A stretch of DNA of 64,000 bases from Streptomyces sp. NBC_00377. GTDB taxonomy: Bacteria; Actinomycetota; Actinomycetes; Streptomycetales; Streptomycetaceae. The notes under the pieces were generated by a model. That model did no database searches. It had not been told where the DNA came from and saw only the letters and a program-made list of their open reading frames with translations. Position numbers and translations under genes: made by a program. Location: assembly GCF_036075115.1 (NCBI RefSeq), contig NZ_CP107958.1, forward strand, positions 2,480,001-2,544,000, in the 5' to 3' direction. Shown one piece after another: positions 54,606 through 63,474 of the stretch (its first letter is position 1; each line of letters begins with the position of its first letter).

Positions 54606-55186
54606 GGGTTCACCTCGAAGGCGCGGGTGCGCCGGCTCTGGTCGGGGTCGCTCATCGCGGCCCGGATCTCCGCCTCGCGCCCGTGGTTCACGAAGTGTTC
54701 GACCGCGACCTCCACGAAGAGCGCGTCGGCGCGGACGGCGACGGGCCCGTCGGGGCCGCCGATCCGTCCGGTGGCACTCGAGTAGATCTTGCGCCGGGCC
54801 ACCGCCGTCACCTCGGCCTCCAGGTACAGCGTGGTCCCCACGGGCACCGGCCGTACGAAGTCGGTCTCCAGCCGCCCGGTCACGGCGATCGTGCGCAGCA
54901 GCCAGTTCAGCGAGCCGAGTGTCTCGTCCAGTGCGGTGGCCAGGATCCCGCCGTGCGCGAGGCCGGGCGCACCCTGGTGGGCGGGCTGCACGGTGAACTC
55001 GGCGGTGACGGTCACTCCCTCGCCGGCCCGCGCCTCCAGGTGCAGCCCGTGGGTCTGCCCGCCGCCACATCCGAAACAGTGTTCGTAGTGGGCACCGAGA
55101 AGCTCGCCGGGCACGGGAGCGTCGGGGTGCCGGACGGGTTTCACGGCATCGGCCGGAGGCTCAAGAGCTGCGGAAGTACCACTCAC
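54602..55186 (-). CDS. PaaI-type hotdog-fold thioesterase
   Basis: A 194-residue protein. CFGCGGGQTHGLHLEARAGE at residue about 40, and AHQGAPGLAHGGILATALDE with the catalytic HGG(I) and Asp/Glu helix, are typical of PaaI/4HBT thioesterases. It hydrolyses acyl-CoA or another thioester. The GTG at 55186 has TAAGG before it; earlier frames lack a start. Forms a leftward operon with dut and DUF3710. Confidence 0.85.
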   Translation of the reverse strand: MSGTSAALEPPADAVKPVRHPDAPVPGELLGAHYEHCFGCGGGQTHGLHLEARAGEGVTVTAEFTVQPAHQGAPGLAHGGILATALDETLGSLNWLLRTIAVTGRLETDFVRPVPVGTTLYLEAEVTAVARRKIYSSATGRIGGPDGPVAVRADALFVEVAVEHFVNHGREAEIRAAMSDPDQSRRTRAFEVNP

Positions 55187-55244
55187 AGCCGCAGACCTTA
55201 CCCGCGCGTCCGTCGTATCCGGACACCGTGCCAAGCTTGGCTCC

Positions 55245-55709
55245 ATGCAGCTCTCCGCCACCCCGTACGAAGAACGCCTCACCGCCCCCCGCTCATGGTG
55301 GTTCGTCTCGTTCCTCGTGGGTGTCTCGATGGCCCTGATCCTGCTGCCCTTCGGCACCCTGCCGTTGCTCGGCGGCCTGGTCGGCGGCACCGCGGCCGCC
55401 GCGGTCGTGGCCAGCTCCTACGGCTCCCTGCGGATCCGGATCGTGGGCGACTCCCTGATCGCGGGCGAGGCGAAGATCCCGGTCGCCGCACTGGGCGAGG
55501 CAGAGGTCCTGGACGCGGACGAGGCGCGCGCCTGGCGCACGTACAAGGCCGACACCCGGGCCTTCCTGCTGCTGCGCGCGTACATCCCCACGGCCCTGCG
55601 GGTGGAGGTCACCGACCCGGCCGACCCCACGCCCTACCTGTATCTGTCGACGCGGGAGCCGGAGCGCCTGGCGGAGGCGCTGAAGGCGGCGCGGGAGACC
55701 GCGGCGTAG
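55245..55709 (+). CDS. DUF3093 membrane protein
   Basis: A 154-residue protein. Two membrane segments (WWFVSFLVGVSMALILLPFG and LPLLGGLVGGTAAAAVVA) are followed by a beta-rich domain (LRIRIVGDSLIAGEAKIPVA, RTYKADTRAFLLLRAYIPTA, YLYLSTREPERLAEAL). This is the DUF3093 family, matching Rv2698. The ATG at 55245 is divergent from the thioesterase gene by 58 bases. Function unknown. Confidence 0.87.
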   Translation: MQLSATPYEERLTAPRSWWFVSFLVGVSMALILLPFGTLPLLGGLVGGTAAAAVVASSYGSLRIRIVGDSLIAGEAKIPVAALGEAEVLDADEARAWRTYKADTRAFLLLRAYIPTALRVEVTDPADPTPYLYLSTREPERLAEALKAARETAA

Positions 55710-55750
55710 CCGGACCCCTCGGCCGGGCCCGGCCGGCCTGGCAGACCCTC

Positions 55751-56752
55751 TCAGCGCCCCAGCTGTCTGCGGTGTCCCGGGCCGTCGCCGTCCTCGAGGT
55801 CGGCGGGTTCTTCGGGGTTCAGGGGGTTCGCGGGGATCTCCCCCATCGCCAGTGGATCGGCCGGCTTCTCCAGCGGAGGCAGTTCCGTCAGCGTGTCCCA
55901 CGGCACCTGCATCCTGCGCAGGTCGGCGCGGACCTTCGCGGCCAGTCTCCTGGTGTCCCGCCGGTTCATGACCGCGCCCACGGCGGCGCCGACCATGAAG
56001 GGCATCAGGTTCGGCAGGTCACGGACCATGCGCTTCATGATCTGCTGACGCAGCTCGCGCCTCATCTGACCGCCGAGCGCCGAGTTGATCGACGACGGCT
56101 TCATGACGTCGATCCCGCGTTCGCCCGACCACGAGCGCAGATACGCGGTACTGCGGTCCTTGAGGTTGCCCGCCGGCCGCACTCCGTAGACCTCGTGGAG
56201 TTCGGCGATCAGTTTGAGTTCGATCGCCGCGACCCCGGTGATCTCCGCGGCCAGTTCGGTCGGCATCGCGGGGGGCACGGGAAGCATGGCTGCCGCCCCG
56301 ATGCCCGCTCCGACGGTGGACGTCGCGTTCGCCGCGCCCGCCACGAGCTTGTCCGCGAGCTGCTCCGGCGCCAGGCCGGGGAACTGCCTGCGCAGCGTCT
56401 GAAGGTCCCGTACGGGGATCCGCGGGGCGATCTCGATGATCCGGTCGGCGAGGTGCCCCAGTCCCGCCCTGGCGCGGCTGCCGCCCTTGCGGACGCCTTC
56501 CCGGGCCAGCTCCGTCGCCTTGTCCCGGATGACCGCCGCCCTCCGCCTGGCGACGGGGGCGGCGTTCCGCGCGGGTACCGGGAGGTCAGTCCGGTCAGAC
56601 GCGGGTTCGAGCGAGGCCGATCCCGCAGGGATCTCTCCCGTGCCGGATGAGCCTCGCTCGTCGTCACGCACGCCGTGAGGGCCGGGGGCCGGCCCTTTGT
56701 CCGTTCCCCGGAAGGGGAAGCGGCGCTTCCGAGGAGGGGTCGAGCCAGTCAC
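55751..56752 (-). CDS. conserved hypothetical protein with Gly-rich hydrophobic segments
   Basis: A 333-residue protein of no family that I can name. A basic/disordered N-terminus (residues 1-70) precedes LADRIIEIAPRIPVRDLQTL and RRQFPGLAPEQLADKLVAGA. Two short hydrophobic glycine-rich stretches (TVGAGIGAAAMLPVPPAMPT near 145-165 and PNLMPFMVGAAVGAVMNRRD near 245-265) recall EcsC-like proteins that associate with membranes. It lies 13 bases downstream of the DUF4193 gene, likely cotranscribed. Confidence 0.75.
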   Translation of the reverse strand: MTGSTPPRKRRFPFRGTDKGPAPGPHGVRDDERGSSGTGEIPAGSASLEPASDRTDLPVPARNAAPVARRRAAVIRDKATELAREGVRKGGSRARAGLGHLADRIIEIAPRIPVRDLQTLRRQFPGLAPEQLADKLVAGAANATSTVGAGIGAAAMLPVPPAMPTELAAEITGVAAIELKLIAELHEVYGVRPAGNLKDRSTAYLRSWSGERGIDVMKPSSINSALGGQMRRELRQQIMKRMVRDLPNLMPFMVGAAVGAVMNRRDTRRLAAKVRADLRRMQVPWDTLTELPPLEKPADPLAMGEIPANPLNPEEPADLEDGDGPGHRRQLGR

Positions 56753-56765
56753 GGCCGACCCCGCC

Positions 56766-57062
56766 TCAGTCGCAGTCGCGGCAGATCGGCTGGCCGTTCT
56801 TCTCCCGGGCCAGCTGGCTGCGGTGGTGCACCAGGAAGCAGCTCATGCAGGTGAACTCGTCCTGCTGCTTCGGCAGCACCCGGACGGCCAGTTCCTCGTT
56901 CGAGAGGTCTGCGCCGGGCAGTTCGAGCCCCTCCGCCGCCTCGAATTCGTCGACATCGACTGCTGAGGCGGACTTGTCGTTCCGCCTGGCCTTCAGCTCT
57001 TCAAGACTGTCTGAGTCGACGTCGTCATCGGTCTTGCGTGGGGTGTCGTAATCGGTAGCCAT
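56766..57062 (-). CDS. DUF4193 zinc-ribbon-like protein
   Basis: A 98-residue acidic protein. The C-terminus carries CMSCFLVHHRSQLAREKNGQ then PICRDCD, a probable four-Cys zinc site. The N-terminal half is Asp/Glu/Ser-rich. This is the DUF4193 family, matching Rv2699c. It may act with RNA polymerase or another partner, but no role is known. The ATG at 57062 follows GGGGAGAGG. Confidence 0.88.
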   Translation of the reverse strand: MATDYDTPRKTDDDVDSDSLEELKARRNDKSASAVDVDEFEAAEGLELPGADLSNEELAVRVLPKQQDEFTCMSCFLVHHRSQLAREKNGQPICRDCD

Positions 57063-57458
57063 TTCGCCTCTCCCCCTCTGGGTGTCTGCGGTGTCTCCAG
57101 CGCACGTAACGCGTGAGAGGCCGGACTTGTGCCCGCCTCGAGGCGGAGATTTTGCCTCACATCAAGGTCTGTTACTCAATCGACACCCAACCGGACTCCT
57201 CAAGAGTGATCGGCTTGGATGGCGATGCGGACCGTACACGGTCCGAATGCCGCACTTCAAAGGCGTCTCACCGTGTACTTCCCGTGATCAGGACCCCTGA
57301 AAACCCGGATTTTCCGGGCTTTACGACGGCATTCATGATCACGGAGAGTAGATGGCCGGAAATTCGTCCTTGTGATCGATCACACACGGGAGAGCCAGGT
57401 CGGGACCCAGAAAATTCCGCGCAAAGCGAACATCCCCGCGTGTGTCGGCGACATGATC
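57063..57458. other. 396-base intergenic region
   Basis: Between the DUF4193 start and the cutS stop. No gene is supported. It contains the palindrome at 57371-57384 and presumably the DUF4193 promoter. Confidence 0.4.
57371..57384. promoter_or_regulatory. possible Crp-type site
   Basis: TGTGATCGATCACA is a perfect 14-bp palindrome. It contains GTG-N6-CAC, the core reported for actinobacterial Crp. It is more than 300 bases from the DUF4193 start and 75 bases past the cutS stop, so its target is unclear. Confidence 0.4.
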
Positions 57459-58703
57459 TCAGACGGGGAACGTGACCCGCATCATGAGCCCACCCCCCTC
57501 GCGCGGCTGGGCCGCGATATGACCGCCGTGCGCCCGGGCCACCGACCGCACGATGGACAGACCCAGTCCGACCCCCTTGTCACTGCCCGTCCGCTCCGTC
57601 CGCAACCTTCGGAAAGGCTCGAACAGGTTGTCGATCTCGTATGCGGGTACGACCGGTCCGGTGTTGGACACGACGAGGACCGCCTGCCCGTGCTGGACCT
57701 CGGTGGTCACCTCGACCCAGCCGCCCTCCTGCACGTTGTACCGTACGGCGTTCTGCACCAGGTTGAGCGCGATCCGCTCCAGCAGGACGCCGTTGCCCTG
57801 CACCACCGCGGGCTTCTGCTCACCCCGGATCACCACGCCCCTGGCCGCCGCCTCGCCGTGCACCTGGTCGACGGCTTGTTCGGCGACCTCCGCCAGGTCG
57901 ACCGGTTTGCGCTCGACGATCTGGTTGTCACTGCGGGCGAGCAGCAGCAGGCCCTCGACGAGCTGCTCGCTGCGCTCGTTGGTGGCCAGCAGCGTCTTGC
58001 CCAGCTGTTGCAGCTCCACGGGCGCGTTCGGATCGGAGAGGTGCACTTCGAGCAGCGTGCGGTTGATCGCCAGCGGGGTCCTCAGCTCGTGCGAGGCGTT
58101 CCCCACGAAGCGCTGCTGGGCCGTGAACGCCCGCTGGAGACGCTCCAGCATGTCGTCGAAGGTGTCGGCCAGCTCCTTCAGCTCGTCGTCCGGTCCGTCC
58201 AGCTCGATACGGCGGGACAGGTCCGAGCCCGCCACCGCGCGCGCGGTGCGGGTGATCCGGCCGAGCGGGGACAGCACCCGGCCGGCCATCGCGTAGCCGA
58301 AGGCGAAGGCGATCACGGCGAGGCCCAGGAGAGCCAGCAGGGAACGGCTGAGGAGGTCGTCCAGGGCGTGCTGGCGCTGGACGGCGTCGCACTGCTTGAG
58401 TATCGAGCTGACCTCGTCCGTGGGCGCGGAGTTCACGGCGGGACAGCTCGTGCTGTGGACGTCGAGGCCGCCGACCCCGCGGATGTCCAGGGACTGGCCG
58501 CCGCCGCCCTCGTGGAGGGCCTGCGCGGCCAGCAGGTAGATGATCGACAGCAGCATGATGCCGGCGATCAGGAACATCCCGCCGTACAGCAGCGTGAGCC
58601 GTATGCGGATGGTCGGGCGCAGCCAGGGAAAGGGCGTCTGCGGCCGCCTCGGGTCCCAGGTGGGCTTCGGAGGCGCCTGGGCGGGCGCGGGTGTCGATGC
58701 CAC
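57459..58703 (-). CDS. cutS: sensor histidine kinase CutS
   Basis: A 414-residue kinase. Two membrane segments (residues about 38-62 and 128-150) flank an extracellular loop with two Cys (STSCPAVNSAPTDEVSSILK, QCD), which could form a disulfide and act as the sensor. A HAMP region follows, then HisKA SHELRTPLAINRT (His near residue 204) and HATPase motifs LVQNAVRYNVQEG and GVGLGLSIVRSVARAHGG. The GTG at 58703 lies 5 bases after the cutR stop. The CutRS pair was first linked to copper and later to the extracellular protein state in Streptomyces. Confidence 0.92.
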   Translation of the reverse strand: MASTPAPAQAPPKPTWDPRRPQTPFPWLRPTIRIRLTLLYGGMFLIAGIMLLSIIYLLAAQALHEGGGGQSLDIRGVGGLDVHSTSCPAVNSAPTDEVSSILKQCDAVQRQHALDDLLSRSLLALLGLAVIAFAFGYAMAGRVLSPLGRITRTARAVAGSDLSRRIELDGPDDELKELADTFDDMLERLQRAFTAQQRFVGNASHELRTPLAINRTLLEVHLSDPNAPVELQQLGKTLLATNERSEQLVEGLLLLARSDNQIVERKPVDLAEVAEQAVDQVHGEAAARGVVIRGEQKPAVVQGNGVLLERIALNLVQNAVRYNVQEGGWVEVTTEVQHGQAVLVVSNTGPVVPAYEIDNLFEPFRRLRTERTGSDKGVGLGLSIVRSVARAHGGHIAAQPREGGGLMMRVTFPV

Positions 58704-58708
58704 GGCGA

Positions 58709-59362
58709 TCAGATCCGGTAGCCGGAACCCGGGACCGTGACGATCACCGGGGGTTCGCCCAGCTTGCGGCGGAGCGTCATGACGGTCACGCGGACGACGT
58801 TGGTGAACGGGTCGGTGTTCTCGTCCCAGGCCTTCTCGAGGAGCTGCTCCGCGGAGACCACCGCCCCCTCGCTGCGCATCAGCACCTCCAGGACGGCGAA
58901 CTCCTTCGGTGCGAGCTGGACCTCCTTGCCGTCGCGGAACACCTCGCGGCGGTTCGGGTCGAGCTTGATGCCGGCCCGCTCCAGGACGGGCGGCAGCGGC
59001 AGGCTGGTGCGCCGGCCGAGGGCACGCACGCGTGCGATCAGCTCGCTGAAGGCGAAGGGCTTGGGGAGGTAGTCGTCGGCGCCGATCTCCAGTCCCTCTA
59101 CGCGGTCGCTGACGTCGCCCGAAGCCGTGAGCATCAACACCCGTGTGGGCATGCCGAGTTCGACGATCTTGCGGCAGACGTCGTCGCCGTGCACGAGGGG
59201 CAGGTCCCGGTCGAGGACGACCACGTCGTAGTCGTTGACGCCGATGCGCTCCAGGGCGGCCGCACCGTCGTACACGACGTCGACGGCCATGGCCTCCCGG
59301 CGCAGTCCGGTGGCCACCGCATCGGCGAGCAGCTGCTCGTCCTCGACGACGAGTACGCGCAC
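58709..59362 (-). CDS. cutR: response regulator CutR
   Basis: A 217-residue OmpR-family regulator. The receiver is VRVLVVEDEQLLADAVATGL, with the phospho-acceptor Asp in DYDVVVLDRDLPLVHGDDV near residue 51 and Lys in YLPKPFAFSE. The C-terminal winged helix contains LAPKEFAVLEVLMRSEGAVV and VVRVTVMTLRRKLGEPPVIV. The sequence is close to what I remember of S. lividans CutR. The GTG at 59362 follows AGGAAGGAC. Confidence 0.93.
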   Translation of the reverse strand: MRVLVVEDEQLLADAVATGLRREAMAVDVVYDGAAALERIGVNDYDVVVLDRDLPLVHGDDVCRKIVELGMPTRVLMLTASGDVSDRVEGLEIGADDYLPKPFAFSELIARVRALGRRTSLPLPPVLERAGIKLDPNRREVFRDGKEVQLAPKEFAVLEVLMRSEGAVVSAEQLLEKAWDENTDPFTNVVRVTVMTLRRKLGEPPVIVTVPGSGYRI

Positions 59363-59777
59363 GTCGCTTGTCCTTCCTGTGTCCACCCGCGTAGCGCTCC
59401 GTGAGCGCACGCGGGCAGGGGTTCTGGTGACTGTGGGCTTCCATCCTGCCCTTTTCGGCCATAAGTCGGCGGTAAGGCGGGTGTGCGCGGGATGAAGGCC
59501 GGGTGTGAAGCCCGGGAATGCGAAATTTTCTCGAGACGTTGAGGTTTCCGTGGAATGGAGCGGGGGGAGGACGGCTTTACACACCACGCGATCACGCTCT
59601 GCATGTGCCACAACACCATGTGGTACTCCCTCTTCCGCTTGCAGAGCGGGCGTGGGTGTCCGGCACCGTCGCCGCCCGGCAGGGCAGCGCTGGGCACCTA
59701 TGGCAGACGTGATCGCCCCTTCCCAACCGGCACACCCCCGTGCCACCGACCCACGACCCTGGACGAGGGGGCGCAGC
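59363..59777. other. intergenic region upstream of cutR
   Basis: About 415 bases containing the divergent promoters for cutR and the small gene at 59778. An in-frame ATG at 59699 could extend that small protein by 26 residues. No other gene is supported. Confidence 0.4.
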
Positions 59778-59951
59778 ATGGACGCATTCACCGCAGGACT
59801 TCTGCAGCGCATAAGGACGACCGAGTCCGACCTGACGCGGGCTCGCGACGAGGGCGACGACTTCCTCGTCGAGGTGGAACAGGCCGAGCTCGACGACCTG
59901 CGCCGCCTCGCCGCCGAGCACGGTGTGGAGGTCGGCGCGACGAGCGTCTGA
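59778..59951 (+). CDS. 57-residue coiled-coil protein
   Basis: ATG 59778 follows GAGGGG. It encodes MDAFTAGLLQRIRTTESDLT and ARDEGDDFLVEVEQAELDDL with a short tail. It is mostly one amphipathic, acidic helix suited to dimerisation. No family name is known to me. Divergent from cutR, followed by a strong hairpin at 59971. Confidence 0.65.
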   Translation: MDAFTAGLLQRIRTTESDLTRARDEGDDFLVEVEQAELDDLRRLAAEHGVEVGATSV

Positions 59952-59970
59952 GCAGTTCGCAGGCAAGCGG

Positions 59971-60001
59971 AGGGCCCCGGCGAATCCAGCGCCGGGGCCC
60001 T
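59971..60001. terminator. bidirectional hairpin
   Basis: AGGGCCCCGGCG (59971-59982) pairs perfectly with CGCCGGGGCCCT (59990-60001) around 7 bases, between two converging genes. TTCGCG follows. Confidence 0.75.
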
Positions 60002-60026
60002 TTCGCGTGTCCGCGCGGAAACGCGC

Positions 60027-60842
60027 TCAGTCGTGCCAGGCGCCCGCGTCCTCCAGGAGCCGCTGGAGGGGCTCGAAGACGCCGGGGGTGGCCGCCACCG
60101 TCAGATCACGGGCGGGGCGCTCTCCGGGCCGCCCACCGGTCAGCGCGCCCGCCTCCCGGGCGATCAGGTCGCCCGCGGCGAGGTCCCAGGGGTGCAGCCC
60201 GCGCTCGTAGTAGCCGTCGAGCCGGCCCGCGGCCACGTCGCACAGGTCGACCGCGGCCGAGCCGCTGCGCCGGATGTCCCGCACCAGCGGGATCAGCCGC
60301 TGAGCGACGTCGGCCTGGTGGGCGCGGACCTCGGTGACGTAGTTGAAGCCGGTGGAGACCAGGGCCTGGTCGAGGGGCGCCGCGGGACGGCAGGAGAGGG
60401 CGCGTTCGCCCTCCCGTGCGCCGGTCCGCCACGCGCCGCGGCCACGCACCGCGTGGAAGGTCTCGTCCCGCATCGGGATCCCGACGACCCCGACGACGGT
60501 CTCACCGTCCTGCTCGGCGGCGATGGAGACGGCCCAGGTGGGCAGTCCGTAGAGGTAGTTCACCGTGCCGTCGAGAGGGTCGATGATCCAGCGGATTCCG
60601 CTGCTGCCCTCGACGGAGGCGCCCTCCTCGCCGAGGAAGCCGTCGTCCGGGCGGTGCTCGGAGATGAGGCCCGTGATCAGCTTCTCGGCCGCGATGTCCA
60701 TCTCGGTGACCACGTCGATCGGGCTCGACTTGGTGGCGGCGACCGCGAGATCGGCCGGGCGGCCGTCCCGCAGCAGCTCGCCGGCCCGGCGGGCGGCCTC
60801 CTTGGCGAGCTCGAGCAGTTCCGTGTGCAGGGGGTCGGTCAC
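60027..60842 (-). CDS. suhB: inositol monophosphatase family protein (SuhB-like)
   Basis: A 271-residue Mg-dependent phosphatase. GEEGA, WIIDPLDGTVNYLYGLP and the C-terminal HPWDLAAGDLIAREAGA contain the metal-binding acids. It removes phosphate from inositol-1-phosphate or a related sugar phosphate. The GTG at 60842 is chosen because GAGGAAC stands at proper distance. The alternative GTG 60854 overlaps the ferrochelatase stop by four bases. Position equals Rv2701c (suhB) in the core order. Confidence 0.88.
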   Translation of the reverse strand: MTDPLHTELLELAKEAARRAGELLRDGRPADLAVAATKSSPIDVVTEMDIAAEKLITGLISEHRPDDGFLGEEGASVEGSSGIRWIIDPLDGTVNYLYGLPTWAVSIAAEQDGETVVGVVGIPMRDETFHAVRGRGAWRTGAREGERALSCRPAAPLDQALVSTGFNYVTEVRAHQADVAQRLIPLVRDIRRSGSAAVDLCDVAAGRLDGYYERGLHPWDLAAGDLIAREAGALTGGRPGERPARDLTVAATPGVFEPLQRLLEDAGAWHD

Positions 60843-60850
60843 GCCGTTCC

Positions 60851-61978
60851 TCACGCGTAGGGGCTGTCGGCGCCCGCGGCGGCGGGCCTGGGGGCGCGGG
60901 CGGGGCAGCAGCCGACCGGGCAGAGGTCATGGCTCGGGCCGAGCGCCCCCAGGGCGCACGGGGTGACGTCCTGGCCCCTCTGTGCCGCGGCGCGCTCCAG
61001 GACGAGCTCACGGATCGCGCCGGCGAAACGCGGGTCGGCGCCGACGGTCGCCGAGCGGCGCACCGGCAGGCCCAGTTCGCCGGCCTTCGCCGTGGCCTCC
61101 GTGTCGAGGTCGTAGAGGACCTCCATGTGGTCGGAGACGAAGCCGATGGGGGCCATCACGACGGCCGGGGCGCCGGCCGCGTGCCGCTCCTCCAGGTGGT
61201 CGCAGATGTCGGGCTCCAGCCAGGGGATGTGCGGCGCGCCGGAGCGGGACTGGTAGACGAGCTGCCAGGGGTGGTCCACGCCGGTCCGCTCGCGGACGGC
61301 GTCGGCGACGAGCCGCGCGGTGTCCAGGTGCTGCCGCACGTACGCGCCGCCGTCGCCCTGCCCCTCGACCGGGCCCGAGGTGTCCGCGGACGCGACGGGG
61401 ATGGAGTGGGTCGAGAAGGCGAGGTGGGCGCCGTCCCTGACGTTGTCGGGGAGGTCGGCCAGGGACCGCAGCACACCCTCGATCATGGGCTCCAGGAAGC
61501 CGGGATGGTTGAAGTAGTGCCGCAGCTTGTCGACCTTCGGCGGCTCGAGGCCCTCGGCCTCCAGCGCGGCCAGCGAGTCGGCGAGGTTCTCGCGGTACTG
61601 GCGGCAGCCGGAGTACGAGGCGTAGGCGCTGGTCGCGAGGACGAGAATGCGGCGGCGGCCGTCGGCGACCATCTCGCGCAGGGTGTCTGTGAGGTACGGG
61701 GCCCAGTTGCGGTTTCCCCAGTAGACCGGCAGGTCGAGGCCGTGATCGGCGAAGTCCTTGCGCAGGGCTTCCAGCAGGGCCCGGTTCTGTTCGTTGATCG
61801 GGCTGACCCCGCCGAAGAGGAAGTAGTGCTGCCCGACTTCCTTGAGGCGTTCCTTGGGGATACCGCGCCCGCGCGTCACGTTCTCCAGGAACGGAACCAC
61901 GTCGTCCGGGCCTTCCGGGCCGCCGAAGGAGAGCAGGAGCAGGGCGTCGTAGGGGCTGGCATCGAGCGCGTCTCGCAT
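60851..61978 (-). CDS. hemH: ferrochelatase (coproporphyrin III type)
   Basis: A 375-residue enzyme that inserts Fe2+ into a porphyrin. In actinobacteria the substrate is coproporphyrin III, so cpfC is an alternative name. [50 protein letters not shown] (metal-binding His) and [14 protein letters not shown] are family motifs. The C-terminal [20 protein letters not shown] carries four Cys, likely the 2Fe-2S cluster typical of these proteins. The ATG is at 61978. A Gly/Ala/Pro tail follows. Confidence 0.93.
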   Translation of the reverse strand: MRDALDASPYDALLLLSFGGPEGPDDVVPFLENVTRGRGIPKERLKEVGQHYFLFGGVSPINEQNRALLEALRKDFADHGLDLPVYWGNRNWAPYLTDTLREMVADGRRRILVLATSAYASYSGCRQYRENLADSLAALEAEGLEPPKVDKLRHYFNHPGFLEPMIEGVLRSLADLPDNVRDGAHLAFSTHSIPVASADTSGPVEGQGDGGAYVRQHLDTARLVADAVRERTGVDHPWQLVYQSRSGAPHIPWLEPDICDHLEERHAAGAPAVVMAPIGFVSDHMEVLYDLDTEATAKAGELGLPVRRSATVGADPRFAGAIRELVLERAAAQRGQDVTPCALGALGPSHDLCPVGCCPARAPRPAAAGADSPYA

Positions 61979-62091
61979 GAGTCGATCCTGCCACCCGTCT
62001 CCGACAGGCGGTAAACGGTGGGGTGCCGTGAGGGCCCTGGAGCGGGCGCCGGACGCGACGGCGCCCGGATTCCCTGATGCATTAGGGTGGC

Positions 62092-62110
62092 CTAACTTCG
62101 TAAGCTGTAT
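62092..62110. promoter_or_regulatory. candidate DmdR/IdeR iron box
   Basis: TTAGGGTGGCCTAACTTCG matches the TTAGGTTAGGCTAACCTAA consensus at 13 of 19 positions by hand count. It lies between the divergent ferrochelatase (61978) and MFS (62236) genes. Iron control is inferred. Confidence 0.55.
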
Positions 62111-62235
62111 GAGCGGCGTTCACGCCTTACTGCTTCAGTCGGGCTCACGCATGTCCTGCCGAGTCCCTGCCGAATCGCCTTCCCTCACCCGCGCCGAGCC
62201 GCCACGCGCGCGTGCCAGGACCCACCGGAGACCCC

Positions 62236-63474
62236 GTGCCCAGCCCGTACCGCGCCCTGTTCGACGCCCCCGGCTCCAAGCGCTTCTCCGCCGCGGGGTT
62301 CCTCGGCAGGATGCCGCTGTCGATGATGGGCATCGGCGTGGTCACGATGGTCTCCCAGCTCACGGGACGCTACGGGCTGGCAGGGGCGCTGTCGGCGACC
62401 ATCGCGCTGGCCGCCGCCGCCTTCGGTCCGCAGATCTCGCGCCTGGTGGACGTGCACGGTCAGCGCAGGGTGCTGCGCCCCGCGACGCTGGTCGCGCTGG
62501 CCGCCTCGGCCGGGCTGCTGCTGGCCGCGCACTTCGCGTGGCCGGACTGGGTGCTGTTCGTGTGCGCCGTCGGCATCGGCACCGTGCCGAGCCTCGGCGC
62601 GATGGTCCGGGCCCGCTGGGCGGCCGTGTACCGGGGCACGCCGAAACTGCACACCGCGTACTCCTTCGAGTCCGTGGTGGACGAGGTGTGCTTCATCTTC
62701 GGGCCGATCATCTCCATCGGCCTGTCCACGGTCTGGTTCCCCGAGGCGGGTCCGCTCCTCGCGGCCGGCTTCCTCGCCGTCGGCGTCTTCTGGCTGACCG
62801 CCCAGCGGGCCACCGAGCCCGTGCCGCACCCGCGCGGGCAGCGCGACGGCGGTTCAGCCCTGCGCTCACCCGGTCTCCAGGTCCTGGTGGCCACGTTCGT
62901 GGCGACCGGAGCGATCTTCGGGGCGGTCGACGTGGTCACCGTCGCCTTCGCCGACGAGCAGGGCCACAAGGGCGCCGCGAGCGTCGTCCTGGCGATCTAC
63001 GCGGCGGGTTCGTGCCTGGCCGGGCTCGTGTTCGGACTGCTGCACCCCGAGGGGGCGGCGGAACGGCGCTGGCTGCTGGGCGTGTCCATGATGGGCGTGA
63101 GTATGATCCCCCTCCTACTGGTCGGGAACTTGCCGTTTCTGGCCGTGGCGCTGTTCTTTGCGGGCCTGGCCATCGCTCCCACGATGATCACCACCATGTC
63201 CCTCATCGAAGAGCACGTACCACGCGCGCAACTGACCGAGGGCATGACCTGGATCAGCACCGGGCTCGCGGTCGGCGTCGCGCTCGGGTCCTCCATCGCC
63301 GGCTGGGTCATCGACGCGGCGGGCGCACGGGCCGGGTACGGGGTTCCGGCGGTGTCCGGAGCCGTCGCGGTCGCGGTCGGTTTCCTGGGGTACCGCCGGC
63401 TGAGCAGGCCGGCTCCGGGTCGGGGAGGCACCGTTGAGCAGCACGACGAGCGGGAAGAACGCCACGTGGCGTAA
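62236..63474 (+). CDS. MFS transporter
   Basis: A 412-residue transporter with 12 predicted membrane segments. PYRALFDAPGSKRFSAAGFL, then GRMPLSMMGIGVVTMVSQLT at the start, VRARWAAVYRGTPKLHTAYS in the middle loop and TWISTGLAVGVALGSSIAGW near the end are characteristic of a common Streptomyces MFS group. The GTG at 62236 follows CGGAGA. It is transcribed away from ferrochelatase with an iron-box-like site between them. Possible substrates include a siderophore or porphyrin-related compound; not shown. Confidence 0.88.
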   Translation: MPSPYRALFDAPGSKRFSAAGFLGRMPLSMMGIGVVTMVSQLTGRYGLAGALSATIALAAAAFGPQISRLVDVHGQRRVLRPATLVALAASAGLLLAAHFAWPDWVLFVCAVGIGTVPSLGAMVRARWAAVYRGTPKLHTAYSFESVVDEVCFIFGPIISIGLSTVWFPEAGPLLAAGFLAVGVFWLTAQRATEPVPHPRGQRDGGSALRSPGLQVLVATFVATGAIFGAVDVVTVAFADEQGHKGAASVVLAIYAAGSCLAGLVFGLLHPEGAAERRWLLGVSMMGVSMIPLLLVGNLPFLAVALFFAGLAIAPTMITTMSLIEEHVPRAQLTEGMTWISTGLAVGVALGSSIAGWVIDAAGARAGYGVPAVSGAVAVAVGFLGYRRLSRPAPGRGGTVEQHDEREERHVA

